This document shows positions 1 through 7,156 of a DNA stretch of 64,000 nucleotides, in pieces. The stretch's first letter is position 1. Each line of letters begins with the position of its first letter. Below the pieces are notes generated by a model. It saw only the letters and a program-made list of their open reading frames with translations. It was not told the origin of the DNA and did no database searches. Source of the DNA: Saccharothrix longispora (GTDB lineage Bacteria; Actinomycetota; Actinomycetes; Mycobacteriales; Pseudonocardiaceae); NCBI RefSeq assembly GCF_030852425.1, contig NZ_NSDM01000003.1:124001-188000 (forward strand), written 5' to 3'. The position numbers and the translations under genes are program-made.

Positions 1-666
1 GGCGGGATGCGCCAGGAGGTGCGCGCGTGGGCCGCGCTGGCCGGCCTGTCGGTGGACGTGCTGTGCGACCTCCAACTCGCGCTGGGCGAGGCCGCCGCCA
101 ACGCCGTCGACCACGCCTACCCCGACGGGCCGGGCGACTTCGACTACGAGCTGGAGCGCACGGCGGACGGCGACGTGCACGTGGTGGTCCGCGACCGGGG
201 CCGCTGGCGGCCGGTGCCCGTCGACAAGGGCAACCGCGGCAGGGGAATCGACATCATCCGCGAGTTGGCCGCCGACGCGGTGTTCGACCGCGGCCCGCAC
301 GGGACGGTGGTCGACTTCCGCGTGCCGCTCGCCCCGCGCCCCGCCGCGGCCGAGCCGCCCGCCGCGCTCCCGGGTGGGGGCGGGGCGCACGTGCTGCGGC
401 TGACCGGCGACCTCGACGGCGCGGGGGCCGACGCGGTCCGGGCCGACCTGCTGGCGGCGGCGCGCACCCGCCGCCTGGAGCTCGACCTGACCGCCGTGGA
501 CTACCTCAGCAGCTCCGGCGTGGCGCTGCTGCTCACCGCCGCCCAGACCGCGCGACGGGCCGGCCTGCCGATGACGTGGACGCTGCGCGCCGGGTCCGCG
601 CCCGACCGGATCGTCGCGCTGTCCGGGCTGTCGGGCACGCCCGGCCTCACGATCCGCTCGGCGTGA
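1..666 (+). CDS. Anti-sigma-factor-type ATPase fused to a STAS domain (5' end cut by window)
   Basis: The reading frame is open from the window edge, and the first ATG (position 7) leaves little before the ATPase N-box, so the true start is probably upstream. Counting from that ATG, residues 1-110 are an RsbW/SpoIIAB-like HATPase fold: N-box E28 to N32, a G1 region DRGRW near residue 63 and glycines 78-80. After a Pro/Ala linker, residues 125-219 are a STAS domain whose antagonist loop reads DYLSSSGV, with Ser168-170 as candidate phosphoserines. Family knowledge: in partner switching the kinase phosphorylates a STAS antagonist, and here both lie in one chain. A PP2C domain may precede it outside the window. 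It converges on the stressosome operon and overlaps its last gene by 20 bases. Confidence 0.8.
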   Translation, partial: GGMRQEVRAWAALAGLSVDVLCDLQLALGEAAANAVDHAYPDGPGDFDYELERTADGDVHVVVRDRGRWRPVPVDKGNRGRGIDIIRELAADAVFDRGPHGTVVDFRVPLAPRPAAAEPPAALPGGGGAHVLRLTGDLDGAGADAVRADLLAAARTRRLELDLTAVDYLSSSGVALLLTAAQTARRAGLPMTWTLRAGSAPDRIVALSGLSGTPGLTIRSA

Positions 667-2200
667 CCTTCGGCACCAGGCGGTCCCGGCGGAACGCGAA
701 CAGCGCGATGTCGTCCTTCTTGTCCTGCCCGAAATCGGCCAGCAGGCGGTCGCACAGCACGTCCATGTCGTCGTCGTGCGCCACCGCCGTCCGCAGCCGC
801 TCCATGCCCTCGTCCAGGTCCGCGCCGGAGTGCTCGACCAGGCCGTCGGTGGTGAGCAGCACCACCGAGCCCACCGGCAGGGCGAACTCGGTCGCGGGCG
901 GGCGGGCGAGGCCGATGCCGAGCAGCGGGCCCCGCACGTCCAGGTAGCGGGTGCCGGAGGCGTCGGCGACCAGCGGCGGGATGTGGCCGCCGTTGGCCAC
1001 CAGCACCGTCTCCTCGGCGGGGTCGACCACCATCAGGCACATGGTGGTGAGCCCGCGGACGCCGTGGAACTTCCCGATCATCGCGTCGATGCGGCGCAGG
1101 ATCTCCACCGGGTCGGTCTCGTGCACGGCGTAGGCGCGCAGGGCGTGCCGCACCTCGCCCATGACGAGCGCCGCGGCCAGCGAGTGGCCGGTGACGTCGC
1201 CGATCGCGATCAGCAGCCGGTCGCCCAGCTCGGTGACCTCGTAGAAGTCGCCGCCGATCTCGGCGTGCGCGGACGCCGGCTCGTACCGGGCGGTCATCGG
1301 CAGGGCGGGCAGCGTGGGCAGCCGGCGCGGCAGCAGGCTGTTCTGGAGCGTCAGTGCGAGCGTGTGCTCCTCGGCGTAGGCGCGCAGGCCCTCGGCGGCC
1401 AGCGCGGTCGTCTGGGCCAGCTGGAGGACCAGGTTGCGGTCCTCCTCGGTGGCGACGGCCCCGGGCGGCACGGCCACCCGGATCGGGGCGCTGCGCGGGT
1501 TGCCCCGGGCCACCACCACCGACGCCGGGACGCCCGGCTCCCACGGCGGGTCGAGCACGGTGGAGGTGTGCGCGGGCATCCCGTCGAGCAGCGACGCGGG
1601 TTCGCTGCGCACGGCGGCCCCCGTGCTGCCGACCAGCAGCGGGCCGCCCGGCGGTGAGAGCAGGACGGTCGCGGGCGTGCCCGCCACCGACGCCGCGCCC
1701 TCGGCGGCGGCCTCGGCCAGCGCGTGGAACGTGGTGGTCGAGTTGATGCGGAGCGTGGCCGAGGTGAGCTTGGCGAGCCGGTCGGCCAGCCGCTCGGCCA
1801 GCGCGCGGGCCCGGTAGTAGCGCAGCGCCGCCTCGACCGTGGCCAGCAGCTCGCGCGGCTCGATCGGCTCGGTCAGGTAGGCGTCGGCGCCCCGGTTGAG
1901 GCCGGTGATGCGGTCCTCGGTCTCGCGGAACGCCGCCGAGACGTGCACCACGGGCACGGCCGCCGTGCGCGGGTCGCTCTTGATCCGCTCGGCGACGTCG
2001 TAGCCGCTCATGTCGGGCAGGTCCACGTCGAGCAGCACGAGGTCGAACTCGTGCTCGCCGAGCTTGGCCAGCGCCTCGCCGCCGGTCACGGCCTCCGACA
2101 CGTGGTGCCCACCGCGGCGCAGCCAGCTCACGCGCACGTAGCGGCTGGTCACGGTGTCGTCCACGACGAGGATGCGGGCCCCCTCCGCGGGCGGGGTCAT
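647..2200 (-). CDS. Receiver - PP2C (SpoIIE) phosphatase response regulator
   Basis: 517 aa. Residues 8-125 form a CheY-like receiver with acidic pair D14/D15, phospho-acceptor D58 and S88, but the usual conserved Lys is Glu111 (sequence YLTEP). Residues about 140-280 look GAF-like, and 300-515 are a PP2C/SpoIIE phosphatase with metal-site aspartates D318 and D335 and later TTDG and KKDD motifs. Family role: RsbU-like dephosphorylation of a STAS anti-anti-sigma protein. It is the last gene of the minus-strand stressosome operon. Its ATG overlaps the TGA of the kinase gene before it (ATGA at 2197-2200), so it is probably translationally coupled and the cognate output of that kinase. The substrate is not visible in the window. 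Confidence 0.9.
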   Translation of the reverse strand: MTPPAEGARILVVDDTVTSRYVRVSWLRRGGHHVSEAVTGGEALAKLGEHEFDLVLLDVDLPDMSGYDVAERIKSDPRTAAVPVVHVSAAFRETEDRITGLNRGADAYLTEPIEPRELLATVEAALRYYRARALAERLADRLAKLTSATLRINSTTTFHALAEAAAEGAASVAGTPATVLLSPPGGPLLVGSTGAAVRSEPASLLDGMPAHTSTVLDPPWEPGVPASVVVARGNPRSAPIRVAVPPGAVATEEDRNLVLQLAQTTALAAEGLRAYAEEHTLALTLQNSLLPRRLPTLPALPMTARYEPASAHAEIGGDFYEVTELGDRLLIAIGDVTGHSLAAALVMGEVRHALRAYAVHETDPVEILRRIDAMIGKFHGVRGLTTMCLMVVDPAEETVLVANGGHIPPLVADASGTRYLDVRGPLLGIGLARPPATEFALPVGSVVLLTTDGLVEHSGADLDEGMERLRTAVAHDDDMDVLCDRLLADFGQDKKDDIALFAFRRDRLVPKVTPSGS

Positions 2201-3924
2201 CGGGCCTCCCTGCTCCGGGCCGCGGCACGGGCGCCGCGCACCGATTCGCGCACCGAGCCCGGTGCGATCCCGGCGACCGGCACGACCACCGCACCGAGGG
2301 TCGCGGCGGTGCGCTCCAACCCGCTGTCCATGTCCTGGCTCACCACGAGCACCGGCACCGACCGCGACTCGTCCGCGCCGCGCAGCACCGACAGGATCTC
2401 CGTGCCTCCGACGTGCGGCACGTCCACCGCCAGCACCACCAGGTCCGGTCGGTCGCGACGGGCGACCACCAGCGCCTCGCGGCCGTCGACCACCTCCACC
2501 ACGGACTCGGCCAGCCCTTCCAGCGCGGCCACCACGAGGGCCCGCACGACGTCGTCGGGCACGACGACGAGCGCGAGCGCGGCCGTGGTCGTGTCGTCGG
2601 GTTCCTGCAACGGCAGGGTCACGGTCACCTCCGTGCCCTCGCCGGGCGTGCTGCGCAGGACGAGGTCGCCGCCGAGGATGACCGCCAGCCGCCGCGCGTA
2701 GGGCAGGCCGAGACCTGTGCCGCCCGCGCCGATCTGGAGCCGGCCCGGCACCTGGTAGAAGTCCTCGAACACCCTGGCCTGCTCGGTGGGCGGGATGCCG
2801 ATCCCGGTGTCCGAGACGACGAACCGCAGGTGCGTCCCCTCGACGCGCACGTCGAGGCGCACGCTGCCGCGCTCGGTGAACTTCAGCGCGTTGGACAGCA
2901 GGTTCCGCAGCACCCGCAGCAGCATCACCTCGTCGGTGACCAGGGCGGGCAGCCCTTCCTGGTGGTCCACGACCAGCTCCACGTCGGCGCCGCGCGCCAG
3001 GGCGTCGACCGTGCCGTGCAGCCGGGCCAGCAGCAGCGGCAGGTCGACCGGCGCGAACCGGGGCCGCAGGCTGCCCGACTCGGCCTTGGCGGTGTCCAGC
3101 AGCTCGTTGATCAGGGCGAGCAGGGTCGAGCCCGCTTCGTTGATCAGCCCGACCTGGTGGCGCTGCTCGTCGGTCAGCGGGTCGCCGTCCGGGTCGGCCA
3201 GCAGGCGGGCCAGGCCCACCACGGAGTTCACCGGCGACCGCAGCTCGTGGCTGATGTTCGACCAGAACCGGGTGCGCGCCTCGCCCGCCTCGCGCAGCTG
3301 GGTGGTCTTCTCCTCCAGCTCGGCGTAGAGCGCGACGACGCCCTGGTTGGTCTGCTCCAGCTCGTCGGACAGCTCCTTGTGCAGGGCGATGATGCCCTGG
3401 TTGGTCTCTTCCAGCTCCTCGTTGAGGCGGATCAGCTCGCGCTGCTTGGCCTCCAGGTCCTCCAGTGTCTGCACCAGGTCCTGGTTCTGGGCGCGCAGCT
3501 CGTCGACCGAGTCGGTCGGGTCCGCGGCGGTGGTCGCCCGGCGGCGCAGCCGCGCCACCTCCTCCGCCGTCGGCGGCACGTGGCTGGCGGGCAGCGACTT
3601 GACCACGGTGACCGCGCCCCCGTCGACGACGACCTCGTCCATCAGCCGGCGCGCGGTGGCCCAGCCCGGTCCCGAGGTGTCGGTGGTGTGGACGCGGACC
3701 AGCAGGGCGGGCGACGGGTCGCGGCGCAGCAGGAACGTGACCGTGGTCGGTCCGGGCACGCGGACCAGCTCGCGGGCGAGGTCGCTCAGGGTCGTGGCGA
3801 CCCGGATCTGGTTCTGCCCGTCCATGCCGACGACGGCGGCGGCGTCCCGACCGTGCTGGCGCAGCGGGAAGACGTCGGCCTCCCGCTGGACGCCGGCGTG
3901 GAACAGCACCAGCGGCGCGGTCAC
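2197..3924 (-). CDS. Hybrid histidine kinase with RsbT-like N-terminus and degenerate receiver
   Basis: 575 aa from a GTG that overlaps the preceding stop (GTGA, 3921-3924); a longer upstream frame is only a shadow of the preceding gene. Residues 1-115 resemble a degenerate RsbT-type ATPase region (SDLARELV near 47-54). Residues 137-215 are a long coiled coil with an internal duplication around NQGIIALHKEL and NQGVVALYAEL. The HisKA domain has H226 in SNISHELRSP, followed by a HATPase_c with SDTGIGIP (371-378) and GGTGLGLP (401-408). The C-terminus (446-560) is receiver-like: D501 is present but the conserved Lys position is Val/Pro (VVVPVAG). No membrane segment or signal peptide is seen, so it is cytosolic. 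Inferred job: link stressosome state to the adjoining receiver-phosphatase by phosphorelay. Confidence 0.88.
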   Translation of the reverse strand: MTAPLVLFHAGVQREADVFPLRQHGRDAAAVVGMDGQNQIRVATTLSDLARELVRVPGPTTVTFLLRRDPSPALLVRVHTTDTSGPGWATARRLMDEVVVDGGAVTVVKSLPASHVPPTAEEVARLRRRATTAADPTDSVDELRAQNQDLVQTLEDLEAKQRELIRLNEELEETNQGIIALHKELSDELEQTNQGVVALYAELEEKTTQLREAGEARTRFWSNISHELRSPVNSVVGLARLLADPDGDPLTDEQRHQVGLINEAGSTLLALINELLDTAKAESGSLRPRFAPVDLPLLLARLHGTVDALARGADVELVVDHQEGLPALVTDEVMLLRVLRNLLSNALKFTERGSVRLDVRVEGTHLRFVVSDTGIGIPPTEQARVFEDFYQVPGRLQIGAGGTGLGLPYARRLAVILGGDLVLRSTPGEGTEVTVTLPLQEPDDTTTAALALVVVPDDVVRALVVAALEGLAESVVEVVDGREALVVARRDRPDLVVLAVDVPHVGGTEILSVLRGADESRSVPVLVVSQDMDSGLERTAATLGAVVVPVAGIAPGSVRESVRGARAAARSREAR

Positions 3925-4937
3925 CTCGCCACCGCCACGAGCACGCCCGCGTCGTCGCGGCGCACGCCCGCGTCCCGCAGGAGCCTGGCCGCGACCACCA
4001 GCGGCGGCTGCTCGGCGAGGTCGTCGTCGGGCTGCCATCGCTCGGTCAGGCCGTCGGAGTGCAGCACGACCAGCGCGCCCGGCGGCAGGTCGTAGTCGAA
4101 CGCCTTGATGGTCCGCGCCTGGAAACCGGCCACGCCCGGCACGGAGACCATGCCGCGCTTGCGGCCGTCGGCGATCACCGAGGCGCCGATGTTGCCGACC
4201 CCGGAGAAGCGGACCCGGCGGGCGACGAGGTCGAGGTCGGCGACCGCCAGCGCGCCGCCGCGGGTGCCGCGCAGGGCCTCGTGGATGCGGGCCACGGCCT
4301 CCTCGGGCGGGCCGCCGCCCGGCAGGGCGCAGAACGTCCGCACGGCCTCCCGCGAGGCCGAGGCCGCCAGCGGGCCGTGACCGGAGCCGTCGCACATCAT
4401 CAGCGTGAGCCGTCCCGGCGCACGGCGCACGGCGTAGGCGTCGCCGCACACCTCCTCGCTGCCGAGCGGCCTGGTCAGGCCGGCGGTCGTGCCGTCGTCG
4501 AGGTCGGCTTCGCGGCGGTGCGACCGGAACCGGGCGGTCAGCACGGTGCCCCGGTCGCGGGTCGAGGACAGCGCGAACCCGTCGGCCGCCCTGGCCACCG
4601 CGCCCAGGCCGAGGCCGAGGGTGCCGGTGGTGGACTGGCCGTCGGACATGGCCAACCCGATGTCGACGATGCCCGGGCCGCGGTCGATCGCCAGCACCTC
4701 GACGGCGGCGCGGTGCTCACCGCGCACCGAGCGCAGCAGCACCTGGCCCTCGACGGCGTGCTTGAGCAGGTTCGTGCCGATCTCGGTGACCGCCAGGCCG
4801 ATCTCGGCGACCCGCGAGCCGGGGAACGCCAGCCGCTCGGCGAGGCCGGTCGCGGCCCGCCGGACGCGGCCCACCTCGGCCGCCTCGTCGACCCGCAGCC
4901 AGGCGACGTCCTCGGTCATCGGCAGGCAGGTGCTCAC
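3921..4937 (-). CDS. ATPase - PP2C phosphatase, RsbX-like stressosome partner
   Basis: 338 aa from a GTG overlapping the rsbT stop (GTGA, 4934-4937); a GTG nine bases upstream (4946) and an ATG at 4919 are alternatives. The N-terminal half is an RsbT/RsbW-type HATPase (N-box EIGTNLLKHA, then DRGPGIVD and TLGLGLGAV). The C-terminal half is a SpoIIE/PP2C phosphatase with CGDAY, CDGSGHGP, HSDGLTE and RRDDAGV metal-binding motifs. Family knowledge: RsbX removes phosphates from RsbS and RsbR to reset the stressosome, and a PP2C directly after rsbT fits that role. The fused ATPase half is an actinobacterial variant. It is fourth in the operon, with four-base overlaps on both sides. Confidence 0.85.
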   Translation of the reverse strand: MSTCLPMTEDVAWLRVDEAAEVGRVRRAATGLAERLAFPGSRVAEIGLAVTEIGTNLLKHAVEGQVLLRSVRGEHRAAVEVLAIDRGPGIVDIGLAMSDGQSTTGTLGLGLGAVARAADGFALSSTRDRGTVLTARFRSHRREADLDDGTTAGLTRPLGSEEVCGDAYAVRRAPGRLTLMMCDGSGHGPLAASASREAVRTFCALPGGGPPEEAVARIHEALRGTRGGALAVADLDLVARRVRFSGVGNIGASVIADGRKRGMVSVPGVAGFQARTIKAFDYDLPPGALVVLHSDGLTERWQPDDDLAEQPPLVVAARLLRDAGVRRDDAGVLVAVAR

Positions 4938-5344
4938 CTCTTCCACTTCACCACCGTCACCGTGGTGCCGCGCCCGACCTCGGTGTCGAGGTCGAACTCG
5001 TCCACCAGCCGCCGCGAGCCGCTCAGGCCCAGGCCCATGCCCGTGCCGCTGCTCCAGCCGTCGGCGAGGGCCAGCGCGAGGTCCGGGATGCCCGGCCCCT
5101 GGTCCTCGAACGACGCCCGCACGCCCTGGCGGCGGCCGTCGTCGACGACCTCGACGCGGGCCGTGCCGCCCCCGCCGTAGATCAACGTGTTCCGGGCCAG
5201 CTCGCTGGTCGCGGTGACCAGCTTGGTCTGGTCCACGAGCGAGAGCTTCACGCGCTGGGCGTACCCGCGCACGACCTGCCGCACCCGCACCACGTCGTCG
5301 TCACCGGCGATGGGCAGGACCTCCGCACCGCCGGCGGCGGTCAC
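4934..5344 (-). CDS. rsbT: Stressosome switch kinase RsbT
   Basis: 136 aa, the normal length for RsbT. The whole chain is a HATPase_c (GHKL) fold: N-box E48-L-A-R-N52, G1 motif DQGPGIPD at 81-88 and G2 motif GTGMGLGL at 100-107. Family role: RsbT is held by the RsbR:RsbS complex, phosphorylates Ser/Thr in their STAS domains on stress, leaves, and activates a PP2C phosphatase. The GTG start overlaps the rsbS stop (GTGA, 5341-5344), and the next gene starts in the same way. It lies in the expected R-S-T order, so assignment is secure. No sigma-B-like factor is encoded in the window. Confidence 0.95.
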   Translation of the reverse strand: MTAAGGAEVLPIAGDDDVVRVRQVVRGYAQRVKLSLVDQTKLVTATSELARNTLIYGGGGTARVEVVDDGRRQGVRASFEDQGPGIPDLALALADGWSSGTGMGLGLSGSRRLVDEFDLDTEVGRGTTVTVVKWKR

Positions 5345-5715
5345 AGGCGCCCTCTTCGCCGTTCGCCCAGCTCGCGCAGGATCTTCATGCCCCGTTCGAG
5401 GTTGAGCGCGGTGCGCACGCCACCCAGCGTGAGGCCCAGCTCGACCAGCGTGATCGCCACGGCGGGCCGCATCCCGACCACGACGGTGTCGGCGTCGAAC
5501 AGCTTCGACAGCGAGGCGATGGTGGCGAACATCCGGCCGATGAAGGAGTCCACGATCTCCACCGCCGAGATGTCGATCACCACGCCGTGGGCGCCGCTGC
5601 CGGAGATCCGCTCCGCCAGGTCCTCCTGGAGCGCGAGCACGCTCTGGTCCTGGAGGTCGATCTGGATGGACACCAGCAGGATGCCCTCGATCTGGAGGAT
5701 CGGCACGCGTTCCAT
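5341..5715 (-). CDS. rsbS: Stressosome STAS protein RsbS
   Basis: 124 aa single STAS domain, typical of RsbS. The phosphorylation loop reads VEIVDSFIGRMF, making Ser57 the expected RsbT target. The start ATG shares one base with the rsbR stop (TGATG at 5713-5717), so translation is coupled. Family role: RsbS forms the core of the stressosome with RsbR and sequesters RsbT until phosphorylated. A much longer upstream frame exists but is antisense or out-of-frame to rsbR and lacks any domain, so the short start is chosen. Confidence 0.95.
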   Translation of the reverse strand: MERVPILQIEGILLVSIQIDLQDQSVLALQEDLAERISGSGAHGVVIDISAVEIVDSFIGRMFATIASLSKLFDADTVVVGMRPAVAITLVELGLTLGGVRTALNLERGMKILRELGERRRGRL

Positions 5716-6563
5716 CAGCGGTTCACCCGCACGATGTCCGCGCCCTCCTTGCGCAGGGCGTGGCGCAGCGCGTCGGCCAGTGACGCCTTGGTGGTGATGT
5801 CGCCGAACTCGATGCCCAGCTCCACGATCGTCTGGGCGATCTGCGGCCGGATGCCCGAGATGGTGCACTCCGCGCCCATCAGGCGGGCCGCGACCACGGT
5901 CTTGAGCAGGTGCTGCGCGACCTGGGTGTCCACCGCGAGCACGCCGGTGATGTCGATGATCGCCTGCTCGGAGCCGGTCTCGACCAGCGTCTCCAGCAGC
6001 TTCTCCATGACGACCTGGGTGCGCGCCGAGTCCAGCGTGCCCACCAGCGGCACGGCCAGCACGCCCTCCCACAGCTTGACCACCGGCGTGGTCAGCTCCA
6101 GGAGCTGCTCCGACTGCTCCTTGATGATCTCCTCGCGGGCGCGGGCGTAGGTCTCGAACGTGATGAGGCCGAACGCGTCGAGCAGCTCCGAGAACGCCAG
6201 GAGCTGCTTGAACAGCTCCGGGTCGTCGTCGTTGCCGGCGAGCTCGAACACCACGCGCTTGAGCGCGAACACGCTCGACGCGGTCTCCGCGGGCGTGTAG
6301 CCGGCGCGGGCCCGCGACCGCGACATCTCCTCCAGCACCGACCGCAGTTCGGCGAACCGAGCGGAGGTCACGTCGCGCCCGTCGGCATCCGCGACGGGCA
6401 GCAACGCGGCCAGGAATTCCCGGAAGTCGCGCTCCAGCTCCGCGCCGGTCGCCCGACCGCGCACGGTCGACGCCACGGTCGCGACCCACCGCTCCACCAG
6501 GGCGTCCGCGTTGTCGCGCAGCAACCCCGTCAAGCGGTGTGCGTGCCCAGCTTCCCCTACCAC
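5715..6563 (-). CDS. rsbR: Stressosome sensor/scaffold RsbR
   Basis: 282 aa. Residues 8-140 are an RsbRD-type all-alpha N-terminal sensor domain; residues 160-280 are a STAS domain. Both phosphorylatable threonines known from RsbR paralogues are present: Thr213 (in AVDTQVAQH) and Thr245 (in PQIAQTIVELG). The start is a GTG with an AGGAGG Shine-Dalgarno five to six bases away. It is the first gene of the six-gene operon. The sensor is neither haem- nor flavin-type in any way visible here; the signal is unknown. Confidence 0.94.
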   Translation of the reverse strand: MVGEAGHAHRLTGLLRDNADALVERWVATVASTVRGRATGAELERDFREFLAALLPVADADGRDVTSARFAELRSVLEEMSRSRARAGYTPAETASSVFALKRVVFELAGNDDDPELFKQLLAFSELLDAFGLITFETYARAREEIIKEQSEQLLELTTPVVKLWEGVLAVPLVGTLDSARTQVVMEKLLETLVETGSEQAIIDITGVLAVDTQVAQHLLKTVVAARLMGAECTISGIRPQIAQTIVELGIEFGDITTKASLADALRHALRKEGADIVRVNR

Positions 6564-6595
6564 TCGTGCCTCCTAGTGAGCCTGCTCCCTTCGAG

Positions 6596-6601
6596 ACAGT
6601 A
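6596..6601 (-). promoter_or_regulatory. Candidate -10 element of the stressosome operon
   Basis: On the minus strand a TACTGT hexamer (TANNNT type) lies about 33 bases before the rsbR GTG and upstream of its AGGAGG. No convincing -35 was identified. Inference only. Confidence 0.3.
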
Positions 6602-6661
6602 GACCGGGAGCCCGGCCGGCTCAGCACGTGACTCTTCCGACAGCCCCGGACCGGCCCTGCG

Positions 6662-6702
6662 GGGACCGGTCGTGCGGGACCGGTCGTGCGGGACCGGTCG
6701 CG
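6662..6702. repeat. 14-bp tandem repeat, nearly three copies
   Basis: Unit GGGACCGGTCGTGC at 6662-6675 and 6676-6689, with a third imperfect copy from 6690. Each copy contains the palindrome ACCGGT. It sits between rsbR and the phosphodiesterase relic and could be a binding-site array or replication slippage. Confidence 0.75.
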
Positions 6703-6719
6703 GGACCGTTCGGCCCAGG

Positions 6720-7103
6720 GTGTCGGTCGTGGACCCGGTGGTGCCCCGGTACGGGGCCGGCTCGCTGTCCGACGTGGTGCCCTCGCCGCCGGCCGGCCTG
6801 GGCGTGCCGGGGGCGGTGGACGTCCTGGGCCTGGCCGGCCCGGCCCGCGTGTGCGTGCTGCTCGTCGACGGGCTCGGCCGGGAGCTGCTGCGCGATCACC
6901 CGGCCGACGCGCCGTTCCTCTCGTCGCTGTCCGGCCCGCCGATCACGGCCGGTGCTGGGCGACCGGGCGTGGGCCGAGGCGGTGGCGACGGCCTGGTCCG
7001 GACGCGGGCGGAACCGACGTCGAGCGGGTTGGTCGGGCAGCACGGTTCGCTGACGGCGGCCGAGCAGCACGTCCCGGTGCTGGTGGCGTCCGGCGGCGGC
7101 TGA
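6720..7103 (+). pseudogene. Decayed alkaline-phosphatase/nucleotide-pyrophosphatase family gene
   Basis: From a GTG at 6720 the product begins like actinobacterial type I phosphodiesterase proteins (PRYGAGSLSDVVPS, then VCVLLVDGLGRELL), including the metal-site Asp of VDGLG. It then breaks near 6950. A family-like C-terminal piece (LGDRAWAEAVATAW) follows in another frame, and the true C-terminus (GLVGQHGSLTAAEQHVP) returns in the first frame. About 128 codons remain of a family usually near 380-400 residues. I read this as a large internal deletion plus compensating frameshifts. The frame happens to stay open, so a short non-catalytic product cannot be excluded. Confidence 0.7.
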
Positions 7104-7156
7104 GCGTTCTCGCATAGCATCGCCTGGCGGCCGAGGGGCCGGGACGGAGGCGGTGG

